From: a virus
Virus record (IMG/VR): IMGVR_UViG_3300024255_001495
Location: 1-20,377 of that record
Strand: one strand, 5' to 3'
DNA length: 20,377 nucleotides
Shown here: one piece after another, positions 12,882 to 19,585 of the stretch
Position numbering within the stretch: the stretch's first letter is position 1
How the letters are laid out: each line of letters opens with the position of its first letter
Position numbers and translations under genes: made by a program
The notes under the pieces: model-generated
Told to the model about the DNA's origin: nothing
The model's input: only the letters and a program-made list of their open reading frames with translations
Databases searched by the model: none

Positions 12882-14039
12882 ATGTGGATTGACAATGACT
12901 TTCCCAAGCTTCTTGGTGCAGAACTTTACCGTCCTCATCCTGCTTACATCATTGAGATGGCAGTTGAGCCTGTGGTAGTACACGATTTCTCTAAGCAGCC
13001 TGGTCAGACCGTGCAGCTTGATCGTTACCGCTTCTGGGGTAAGCCAGGCACTAAGGAGTCCCGTGAGCGGACCGCCGACCAAACCCTCGGAACCGCTTCA
13101 GCTCGCAACATCGTCAAGGACAAAGTACTTGTGACTCTTCGTGAGTACACCGGTCCTGCCGATACCCGCGACAGTGCACAGCCTTCTACTTTCAAAGTTG
13201 CACGTGAAACCCTGATCACTGCTCAGCGTCTGCTGCTTGATACAGGTAATTTGAATGTATTTCACCAGTCAATCGGTAGCTTGACGCTGCTTGATGACTA
13301 TCGTCGTTGGCGTGACCGCGTCTTTGCAAACGAACTGCTTAAGGCTGAAGCCTGTGGCAAGTCCTCGAAAGAGCAAGGCGGTTACTACCTTCCCGGTGGC
13401 AAAGAAAAAGGCGTTGACACAACAGCTAATAACACCCTTGGTGTTAAGTATGAAGCTGGTGAGTCTGCCAAGTTCGATATCACTACCGACCTTCTCGAAG
13501 TTGTGAAGGACATGCGTAAGCGTAATGTTCCCACCTTCGCTGATGGTTACTACCGCTGTATCGTTGACCCCACGGCAATGATGCACCTTCGTCAGAATTC
13601 TGACTTCCGCGAGATTGCTCGCTATCCCGGCAGCGGCATGATTAACCCCATGCAGCCTAACCAAGCACCTAACGCCAATTTCTACCAAGGAATGGGTCCT
13701 GCTTATGGTCAAGCCGGTTTTGTGGCTGGTCAACCCGTTATGCCTACTGGCTTCCTCTTTGAGGGTGTCCGTTGGTTCGAGTCCACCAACCTTCCCGAAA
13801 CTAATTACGACCTGGTCATTACTGATGAAAGCGCTAGCGTCTCAAGCTACGCAGCTTCTCAGTTGATCTTCTTTGGTCCCCAAGCTGTTGGCGTGGGTAT
13901 CGGTGGTAATAACGCTCAGATTCTTCTGAACAACAATGATGACTTCTCACGATTCATCATTATGATCTGGAGTCTGTTCGCCGGATTTGAAACCCTGAAT
14001 AAGGATTTCATCACGGTTGGTTACTCTTTCGTATATTGA
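12882..14039 (+). CDS. Major capsid protein
   Basis: This 385-residue protein resembles HK97-fold coat proteins of the N4-gp56-like type and would form the capsid shell. Supporting features are the N-terminal arm region (YRPHPAYIIEMAVEPVVVHD), the segment GQTVQLDRYRFWGKP, a spine-helix candidate (FKVARETLITAQRLLLDTGN), DGYYRCIVDPTAMMHLRQNS, which matches the family pattern of a Gly-Tyr strand followed by a Pro and a helix, and a C-terminal strand-rich part (GFLFEGVRWFESTNLPE). Codon use is different from most neighbours, with many ctt, cgt, ggt, ttc, gac and ccc codons, as expected for the most highly translated protein. It has a strong SD. The next gene follows after 14 bases and both end at one terminator. 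Confidence 0.82.
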   Translation: MWIDNDFPKLLGAELYRPHPAYIIEMAVEPVVVHDFSKQPGQTVQLDRYRFWGKPGTKESRERTADQTLGTASARNIVKDKVLVTLREYTGPADTRDSAQPSTFKVARETLITAQRLLLDTGNLNVFHQSIGSLTLLDDYRRWRDRVFANELLKAEACGKSSKEQGGYYLPGGKEKGVDTTANNTLGVKYEAGESAKFDITTDLLEVVKDMRKRNVPTFADGYYRCIVDPTAMMHLRQNSDFREIARYPGSGMINPMQPNQAPNANFYQGMGPAYGQAGFVAGQPVMPTGFLFEGVRWFESTNLPETNYDLVITDESASVSSYAASQLIFFGPQAVGVGIGGNNAQILLNNNDDFSRFIIMIWSLFAGFETLNKDFITVGYSFVY

Positions 14040-14053
14040 TAGGAGAACTAACT

Positions 14054-14692
14054 ATGTCCGTAATTTTTCCAGGTAACTATGTAGCCCACTTGAACGCATA
14101 TCGCGATCAAGGTGTTGTGGCTATCCCCGGTGTTGAGTTCTACCGCCTTGTAGGCGCTGTGCTCGTCAACCCAGATAACGATAGCATCAGTGAGATTGAT
14201 GGTTCTCTTGCTATCGGCACTTATGCATGCAAAGTGCTGTCTCCTGACCTTCGTCAAGATGACAAGCCTCGCATGGATCGTCCTATGACAATCCCTGCTG
14301 GTGCTGTTGTATACCGCACAGCTATTTCTGCACCTGGTTTGCAGGAAGCAACTGTTGCTGGTACAACAACCATCGTGCTTGAAACTCTCGGCGGTAATGC
14401 TCCTGGTACAGGAACATTGACTGCTGAAGCTGACGGCTTCTTCTCTGCTGAAGGTGTGTCTTCCGCACTTAACGGCATTGTTGATGGAAGCGCAGTTAGC
14501 GCGACCGATGATACTGATGTTGAAGTAACAACTGACGCTATCCTCGTCCCTGCACTTAAGCCATCTGCTGGCGCTTGCCGTAACTCACCTTCTGCCATCT
14601 TGGTTGAAGTGTGCTATTACCTCCCTGCACCTGCACCAGACGTCGATGACGTAAGCATCCCTTACGCTATTGAAGCTGGCCAAGGTTATTGA
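14054..14692 (+). CDS. Probable capsid accessory (decoration) protein
   Basis: This 212-residue protein is in the capsid operon. ATG 14054 is preferred because AGGAG at 14041-14045 lies eight bases before it. A TTG at 14036 in the same frame overlaps the capsid stop and has no such site. The sequence is strand-rich, with Gly, Ala, Thr and Val prominent (EATVAGTTTIVLETLGGNAP, GTGTLTAEADGFFSAEGVSS) and few charged helices. It shares the codon preference of the capsid gene, so it is probably made in similarly large amounts. The position, dosage and beta composition suggest a decoration or stabilising protein on the shell. No named family is recognised. Confidence 0.7.
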   Translation: MSVIFPGNYVAHLNAYRDQGVVAIPGVEFYRLVGAVLVNPDNDSISEIDGSLAIGTYACKVLSPDLRQDDKPRMDRPMTIPAGAVVYRTAISAPGLQEATVAGTTTIVLETLGGNAPGTGTLTAEADGFFSAEGVSSALNGIVDGSAVSATDDTDVEVTTDAILVPALKPSAGACRNSPSAILVEVCYYLPAPAPDVDDVSIPYAIEAGQGY

Positions 14693-14712
14693 TATATAAC
14701 CAATAACGAATT

Positions 14713-14742
14713 AGAACGTCTTTTCGGAGGCGTTCTTTTTTT
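14713..14742 (+). terminator. Intrinsic terminator of the capsid operon
   Basis: A ten-pair stem (AGAACGTCTT with GAGGCGTTCT, including G-U pairs) closes a TTCG tetraloop and runs into seven T residues (14736-14742). It lies 20 bases after the stop at 14692. This is the only classical rho-independent terminator in the window. Confidence 0.9.
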
Positions 14743-14747
14743 GTGCC

Positions 14748-14753
14748 TATAAT
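14748..14753 (+). promoter_or_regulatory. Consensus -10 TATAAT box after the capsid terminator
   Basis: A perfect TATAAT begins five bases after the terminator T-run and ends 23 nt before the ATG at 14777. A -35 box would have to lie inside the terminator hairpin, and none is seen there. Confidence 0.6.
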
Positions 14754-14776
14754 GAACAAGTGTAGTAAGTATAGTA

Positions 14777-15208
14777 ATGAGTAACTTATTTCAAGATTCC
14801 AAAACTGGAAAGCTCGTTGAGTTTATCAACAAGCATGATAAAGAATTTGCAATGGTGCGTGATGCTGGAGGGAATATTACTTATGTCAACCTTGAGCAAC
14901 TTGTGCCTTATGACCGTGATAAAGGACGTCTCGCAAAAGTCGCTGCCCCGCAAATTGCACCAGAACCAGAAGAGCAAATGCCCAACACAGTTGTTCCTAT
15001 TGAAGATACACGTTTGAATTTGAATACAGCACCTGCTGAACAAATTGCAAAACGTCTGCCTGGAGTAGGTTATGCAACAGCTAAGCGTATCGTTGAGCTA
15101 CGTATGTCCCTCAGTGGTGAGAGGTTTGCAAACCTCAAGCAGCTAGAGAACATTCCACGTGTGAATTGGGAACAGTTGATTGATGAAGACCTTATCTTCA
15201 TTAGTTAA
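14777..15208 (+). CDS. Helix-hairpin-helix (ComEA-like) protein in the structural cluster
   Basis: This is a 143-residue protein. Residues 1-50 look like a small beta domain (GKLVEFINKHDKEFAMVRDA, then NITYVNLEQLVPYD). A Pro/Glu-rich linker spans about 58-78. Residues 80-135 match the helix-hairpin-helix domain of ComEA-type proteins, with the hallmark LNLNTAPAEQIAKRLPGVGY and ATAKRIVELR, followed by FANLKQLENIP. HhH pairs usually bind DNA backbones without sequence preference. In a run of head and connector genes, such a protein might hold the end of the packaged DNA or link to the connector. That is inference. It begins a unit behind TATAAT with no clear SD. Confidence 0.72.
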   Translation: MSNLFQDSKTGKLVEFINKHDKEFAMVRDAGGNITYVNLEQLVPYDRDKGRLAKVAAPQIAPEPEEQMPNTVVPIEDTRLNLNTAPAEQIAKRLPGVGYATAKRIVELRMSLSGERFANLKQLENIPRVNWEQLIDEDLIFIS

Positions 15209-15211
15209 AAT
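15206..15211 (+). promoter_or_regulatory. -10-like TAAAAT box
   Basis: TAAAAT begins with the TAA stop of the HhH gene and ends 25 nt before the ATG at 15237. Part of the match is forced by the stop codon. The leader contains AAAGG, a possible weak SD. Confidence 0.4.
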
Positions 15212-15236
15212 ATTAATAACAAAGGTGTAGACAGTA

Positions 15237-15635
15237 ATGGACCCACGTATTGAAGAGGTGCTATTAGCACAAGCGGCGCAAGAAGCTGAACAGGGTCCAC
15301 GTCTGAGTGACATGGTTGCACTTGGAGCGGGTGGTGGTGCCGCTATGGGAGCACTAACAGGTGCTGTCCCACACATGGTGGGTAAAGGTATTGGTCATCT
15401 ACGTGGAACAAACCACATGATGAAACCAGGTGCTCGTATGGCTGGTGGGCTTGTTGGTGCAATCCTCGGTGGTGGCCTAGGTGCTGTTGCACAACATCAG
15501 ATGGCTAATCAAACAGGCTCAGCTGGCGCAATGCTTGCCAAAATTCAGGCACAAGGTGGAATGATGCCAGGTGACGAAGCAGCACTAGAGAACATTCTCC
15601 GCGATGCCTATTCATCACAGGGGTTACTGGGATAA
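15237..15635 (+). CDS. Glycine-zipper protein, possible membrane or ejection component
   Basis: This 132-residue protein has an acidic helix at 1-24. Two hydrophobic, glycine-patterned segments follow at about 26-45 (MVALGAGGGAAMGALTGAVP) and 69-86 (AGGLVGAILGGGLGAVAQ). The G-x-x-x-G type spacing is that of glycine zippers, in which helices pack closely or cross membranes. The C-terminal part (about 95-132) is soluble and helical. There is no signal peptide. Among structural genes, such proteins may be internal virion proteins ejected to form a channel, or small connector parts. A holin is less likely because no lysis gene adjoins. It is coupled to the next gene through TAATG. Confidence 0.65.
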   Translation: MDPRIEEVLLAQAAQEAEQGPRLSDMVALGAGGGAAMGALTGAVPHMVGKGIGHLRGTNHMMKPGARMAGGLVGAILGGGLGAVAQHQMANQTGSAGAMLAKIQAQGGMMPGDEAALENILRDAYSSQGLLG

Positions 15636-16114
15636 TGCAGTTAGACGACCTACTAAAGACTAAAACAAGATTTCATATTGGTATCAACGCAGGTTCACAA
15701 ATCCCTGCTGGTGATAGAGCACGCCTAGAAGAAGCAATGGCGTTAATCCCCGATGAATACTGGTATAACCAAATCGTTAATCACATCAGACGTTGTGACC
15801 TAGCATTTGAGGCAAGTGAATACTACGACATTGATAACGGACAGGTCAATGCAAGTAGGATTGAACAGATTGCAGGCGATGTCCAACGAACAATTAGAAC
15901 GACAGACCCACTTAAGGGTGACGAGTATGCGTGGGAAATCTACCTGCGTGAAGTGGACCGTCTAGCAGAAACTTTATATGTAGCAAACTACAGGCGTCCA
16001 GAAGTGAGACGCTATCTCTTCGATAGAGCTGGCTCTGAATTTATTATGGCTGTGCCTGGCCCTGCTGATACTGCAGTTGGTTCACGCATCATGCTCAACA
16101 CAATGTGGCGTTAA
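15635..16114 (+). CDS. Possible head-tail connector or head-completion protein
   Basis: This 159-residue protein appears mostly helical and charged (RARLEEAMALIPDEYWYNQI, EYAWEIYLREVDRLAETLYV), with a C-terminal segment PGPADTAVGSRIMLNTMWR that could be an extended arm. Size, helical content and position a few genes after the coat protein resemble adaptor proteins that sit below the portal, but no diagnostic motif is seen, so the call is tentative. Its ATG overlaps the previous stop, with AGGGG at 15619-15623, so it is translated with the glycine-zipper protein. Confidence 0.6.
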   Translation: MQLDDLLKTKTRFHIGINAGSQIPAGDRARLEEAMALIPDEYWYNQIVNHIRRCDLAFEASEYYDIDNGQVNASRIEQIAGDVQRTIRTTDPLKGDEYAWEIYLREVDRLAETLYVANYRRPEVRRYLFDRAGSEFIMAVPGPADTAVGSRIMLNTMWR

Positions 16115-16117
16115 CTG

Positions 16118-16123
16118 TAGAAT
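16118..16123 (+). promoter_or_regulatory. -10-like TAGAAT box
   Basis: TAGAAT ends 25 nt before the ATG at 16149. The ten bases TGTAGAATAA at 16116-16125 are identical to those at 68-77, before the first gene of the packaging operon. Confidence 0.5.
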
Positions 16124-16148
16124 AAACATAGGAAATAATTAGAAAATT

Positions 16149-16580
16149 ATGGCAACTCAAAAAATTACAATGGGTCGCGGTAGAGATACTGATTACGAAT
16201 CCAAGAAAGCTGCTGCACTAGCACAAGCTGGAATGGGTGGTGATTTTGTTTGGGGTGTCCAGTCCGTGTACGAAAACGGAACAGGTCAAGCATCAAAGGC
16301 TTCTCGTGACCCACGTTATGGAAACGTGAACATCACAACAGGTGATGCAATCGATGGAGCTTACGGCAACTTTAAACCTCAGTTTGATAACGCCGGTAAT
16401 CAAGTAATGGAAGAGCCACGTAATCAAACTGGTTATCTTGACGGTGGTTACTCACAAACAATTGCGCCTCAAGCAGATAACGAAATGGCAGGACAGCAAG
16501 CTGCTGAACGTGTCCAAATGATGGCTCAAGGTCGTCAATACATGGGCCTCAATGACCGTCAACAAATGTATCAGGTTTAA
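16149..16580 (+). CDS. Gln/Gly/Asn-rich protein of unknown function
   Basis: This 143-residue protein is not recognised. It has a basic start (KITMGRGRDTDYESKKAAAL), a Gly/Asn/Asp-rich middle (KASRDPRYGNVNITTGDAID) and a Gln/Met-rich helical end (AERVQMMAQGRQYMGLNDRQ). Much of it is probably disordered. It starts a unit behind a TAGAAT box and is followed two bases after its stop by another low-complexity protein, which suggests joint expression. By composition it resembles the protein at 9263-9751. A minor virion protein is plausible but unproven. Confidence 0.6.
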   Translation: MATQKITMGRGRDTDYESKKAAALAQAGMGGDFVWGVQSVYENGTGQASKASRDPRYGNVNITTGDAIDGAYGNFKPQFDNAGNQVMEEPRNQTGYLDGGYSQTIAPQADNEMAGQQAAERVQMMAQGRQYMGLNDRQQMYQV

Positions 16581-16582
16581 TC

Positions 16583-17284
16583 ATGTCAGAAGCAAAGCGT
16601 AAGCGTCGGATGCAAATGGGTGATGCAGACCCCAGCGGTGCACAGACAGTATCTACAGACCCCACAAGTGGTATCCCAGCCCAACCAATTCCTGGTATGC
16701 CACAAGGTGCAGGCAATATGATGAACAATCCTCAAGTAGGGATGTCAATGGGTGGTGGTGCAGCTCAATCAAGTTCAATGAGTGGAACTAACTTGTATCC
16801 CTACGGTGATGGTGGACTAAGCCTTGCTGATGGACGTATGGGTGGTGTCGGTTTTGTACAAAACTCTGGACAACCAGAAAATCAAGTACCAGGACAAATG
16901 CTTAATCAACAAGCATATGGCACCGTCCAACAGCCTAAAGAAGGCATGGGGATGGAGATGCTGAATCCAATGGCAGCAGCAATGGAAGCAACAAGCCGTG
17001 CCCAAAAACTGTATGCCTCTAGTAGTGACACAACACCTTCTTATCAAGTTGGTCCTCTAGGTATGATGGGGACACCTGTTGAAACACAGATAGCAGGTCA
17101 AACTAATCCTGGTCAGTTCTCATCAAATATGGGAGGCCAAACAAATACAATAATGCCTATGGTTGGTAATAACACCCAATCACTAGAATTAGGTAATCCT
17201 GAAAATCTAGGTTCTGGTAAAACTGGAAGCCTTGGAATGAGCACAGGCCGTGGTGGCGGTCGCAATCAAAAACCAAACGCATAA
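16583..17284 (+). CDS. Met/Gly/Gln/Pro-rich low-complexity protein
   Basis: This 233-residue protein begins with a basic segment (MSEAKRKRRMQMGD). The rest is dominated by Gly, Met, Gln, Ser, Asn and Pro, as in GMPQGAGNMMNNPQVGMSMG, with a short helical island (NPMAAAMEATSRAQKLYASS) near residues 127-146 and a basic Gly-rich end (GRGGGRNQKPNA). There are no Cys residues and no membrane segments. The frame is real because it is long, in order, and flanked by tightly spaced genes. Its function cannot be read from the sequence. A flexible virion or assembly protein is the most likely kind. Confidence 0.6.
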   Translation: MSEAKRKRRMQMGDADPSGAQTVSTDPTSGIPAQPIPGMPQGAGNMMNNPQVGMSMGGGAAQSSSMSGTNLYPYGDGGLSLADGRMGGVGFVQNSGQPENQVPGQMLNQQAYGTVQQPKEGMGMEMLNPMAAAMEATSRAQKLYASSSDTTPSYQVGPLGMMGTPVETQIAGQTNPGQFSSNMGGQTNTIMPMVGNNTQSLELGNPENLGSGKTGSLGMSTGRGGGRNQKPNA

Positions 17285-17295
17285 GGTAAATAACA

Positions 17296-17790
17296 ATGGC
17301 ATCTACTTCAACTAATAAGCAACCACTTCTAGTAGATAGAGTTCTGCATGAAGTTGTCAACCTTGCTGGTGCAACTATTGCAGAAGATACTGGACTAGAA
17401 ATCAGTGGAACAAACAGTGCAGTTCTTGTTATCGATTGCACTACAAACGATGGAGCAATCGCTGAAGACATTTACGCAATTGCAAGAAAAGTAACTACTG
17501 GATACACAATTAACTTGTATTTAAGTAGTGCATCAGACTACCTACGTTCACAACAAAGTGTATACATTGGAACACTGCTGGGTGGCACAACGTTAGGCCA
17601 AAAGACAAGAATAGCAACAGGTAACTTACCGTTTGTTTTGGCACCAATGCCACACTCAGGCAGCGATAGCCAATTCAATGCTCTCTATATCCCTAGAGGT
17701 AAAGCGTTGTGGGCAGCTGTAGAAGAACAGTCAAAGGGTGACCAAGCTGCAGATGCACCATTGCTTGGAGTGCAAGGCGGATATTATTAA
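17296..17790 (+). CDS. Beta-rich structural protein candidate
   Basis: This 164-residue protein looks mostly beta. It includes hydrophobic strands (EVVNLAGATIAEDTGLEISG, SAVLVIDCTTNDG) and TTGYTINLYLSSASDYLRSQ, then GNLPFVLAPMPHSGSD and a C-terminal arm (LLGVQGGYY). It has no low-complexity region, unlike the two genes before it. A weak SD (AAGG at 17283-17286) overlaps the end of the preceding gene. The following gene begins on its stop codon (TAATG). This pairing with the large SWIM-motif protein suggests that both belong to the same virion substructure, perhaps the tail. No named family is recognised. Confidence 0.65.
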   Translation: MASTSTNKQPLLVDRVLHEVVNLAGATIAEDTGLEISGTNSAVLVIDCTTNDGAIAEDIYAIARKVTTGYTINLYLSSASDYLRSQQSVYIGTLLGGTTLGQKTRIATGNLPFVLAPMPHSGSDSQFNALYIPRGKALWAAVEEQSKGDQAADAPLLGVQGGYY

Positions 17791-19550
17791 TGCCAAGGAA
17801 AAAGAATGGGTATGGTAAAACAGATTCATTTGCATTAAAACCGTTTAAAGACCTAGGACGAGTAGATAAAGGTAAAGGTAAAGGGGCTGCTGGACTGTAT
17901 CCGTCAAATAGACGATATGGCTCATCAGTCAATCGTAGTGTTATTGAAAAATGGAACTTAGATTCAGACTGGGTTAAATGGCGTAAAGGATACGAGTACT
18001 ACAACCGTGCTGCTTGGTATCAATTAGAAACATACGATTCCTTATCACAGGAGTATGAGCAATCACGGAACAAATCAGTGCTGTATCAGGGAACACCTAA
18101 CGAAGTTGATGTAGAGTTTACAGGGTATAAGTTTGCAACTAAAAATGCTGACAGTAACAATCACTATGTAATTAAAAGAACATGCACAAGTGAACCGGAC
18201 TTAGGTGTAATTACAGAAGTAAAGAGTGACCCACTACTGTATCCAAACAATAAAGCTAATAGAGAAATCTGGTGTAAAGGGGCACCCGGTGCTGATTCAA
18301 GCTTATTACTACGAATGATTGGTGAACGTCTCACAGATGGCGAAACAGAAGCATCACTAACTTACGTTCTAGACAGTGAAGAGAAACCAGCACTATATGT
18401 AGGTAAGTCATTTCAAGATTTAACGAATATCAAAGTCATCATACCAGTCGATAGCATTGTTCTAAATGAAAATGTATCAATAGAAAATTACGAAAACTTA
18501 GTAGGACAAGTAGTATATATTCCAAACTTCTATGTGGAAAAACCAGTAGCAGATGTTGAAAGCATTAACTGGATAGACGGTATTGATTACTTTGGCTTAG
18601 AGTTGCAAGATACAAACAAGGGTGCTTCAATCTCAGTATTAGATGCACAATCCGAGGCATTACCCCCAAGCCTATACGACATCAAATCACTACCGAAAAT
18701 ATTTAGTTCGGATGAATGTACATACTCAATCAATGGAACATACATTTATCAAAAGGACTTATATCAACGATTTTTTGGCAGACAGTATTTAACAGCCGAT
18801 GTTGTCAAAGACAGAGTTGAAACATTATCATATTCAGTAATGCCATTTACAATCCTTGGCGTAGCAATGGTACAAGGTAATTTGGAGATAACTGCAGTTC
18901 CAGCAATTACATCTGTTGAACTATATTCCAACATTGGCAATAGTGGAACTCTTATATTTACTGACTATGGTTTTACAAAATCAAAGCTGGGCCAAGAAGA
19001 AGACCCTTGGCTGTATATAAATACTGACGTAGACCCATGGATGGATGAGGTATTTACTTCGGGTAACCCGTTACAGCCTGCGACGTTATATAGCTGCAGC
19101 TGCCCTAATTACTCACATGCAATGCTGTCATCGCCACAGCAAACTGAGGATTCCGGGCAACGAAAAGTTAACAGGCAAAGAAGATATCCGTTGCCGACAG
19201 TGCTAGGCCAAGGTGACTTTGATGCGTTAGGTAAAAATCAAGCTGCTGGTAAGATCGAAAGCTGGGAGAGCCGAGAGCATCGCATGAGTTACAAGCTATG
19301 CAAACATTCTATTGCTGCTATGTTTATTGAGCACAAGCAGGTAATTGAGCCAAGTCAATATCCGACAGTAGAAGCACGTGTAAATTTTGAAGAAAAATTA
19401 AATAAGGAAATGAATGAAGTAGGAGATAAGTTTGAAGCATCTTATAAGCGTGGAGGAATTACGACACTAGAGGTTATATTTGCAATGGCACAGGGCCTCA
19501 ATCTAGATGATGTTGAGCTAGCATATGTGGTTTTGAATAGTAACTTCTAA
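17790..19550 (+). CDS. Large virion protein with a SWIM-like zinc motif
   Basis: At 586 residues this is the second longest protein in the window. Its N-terminus is very basic (MPRKKNGYGK, then GRVDKGKGKGAAGL). The middle, about 100-400, is strand-rich and aromatic. Residues 431-506 contain YSCSCPNYSH and, after a 65-residue insertion, YKLCKHSIAAMF. C436, C438, C504 and H506 form the C-x-C-x(n)-C-x-H zinc pattern of SWIM domains, with an insertion much longer than usual. The insertion includes a basic, Pro-rich part (RKVNRQRRYPLP). A charged helical tail follows. My recollection is that similar Cys-rich segments occur in cyanophage virion proteins; this needs a database check. Tail or baseplate is inferred. 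Confidence 0.72.
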   Translation: MPRKKNGYGKTDSFALKPFKDLGRVDKGKGKGAAGLYPSNRRYGSSVNRSVIEKWNLDSDWVKWRKGYEYYNRAAWYQLETYDSLSQEYEQSRNKSVLYQGTPNEVDVEFTGYKFATKNADSNNHYVIKRTCTSEPDLGVITEVKSDPLLYPNNKANREIWCKGAPGADSSLLLRMIGERLTDGETEASLTYVLDSEEKPALYVGKSFQDLTNIKVIIPVDSIVLNENVSIENYENLVGQVVYIPNFYVEKPVADVESINWIDGIDYFGLELQDTNKGASISVLDAQSEALPPSLYDIKSLPKIFSSDECTYSINGTYIYQKDLYQRFFGRQYLTADVVKDRVETLSYSVMPFTILGVAMVQGNLEITAVPAITSVELYSNIGNSGTLIFTDYGFTKSKLGQEEDPWLYINTDVDPWMDEVFTSGNPLQPATLYSCSCPNYSHAMLSSPQQTEDSGQRKVNRQRRYPLPTVLGQGDFDALGKNQAAGKIESWESREHRMSYKLCKHSIAAMFIEHKQVIEPSQYPTVEARVNFEEKLNKEMNEVGDKFEASYKRGGITTLEVIFAMAQGLNLDDVELAYVVLNSNF

Positions 19551-19554
19551 TAGA

Positions 19555-19560
19555 TACAAT
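19555..19560 (+). promoter_or_regulatory. -10-like TACAAT box for the tail-fibre-like gene
   Basis: TACAAT, followed by AG, ends 25 nt before the GTG at 19586. A TTGAAT at 19533-19538 with a 16-bp spacer is a poor -35 candidate inside the previous gene. Confidence 0.45.
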
Positions 19561-19585
19561 AGTAGAAAGTTAAGCTGTAATTAGT

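Noticed and set aside
13269-13733. 154-codon open frame on the minus strand inside the capsid gene
   Set aside because: It lies wholly opposite a well-supported gene, has no start signals, and arises from the strong codon preference of the capsid gene.
14036-14053. Upstream TTG start for the capsid accessory gene
   Set aside because: It overlaps the capsid stop and lacks an SD, whereas ATG 14054 has AGGAG eight bases upstream.
15237-15635. Holin assignment
   Set aside because: No endolysin or spanin gene is adjacent, and the gene is coupled to a connector-like protein in the structural run.
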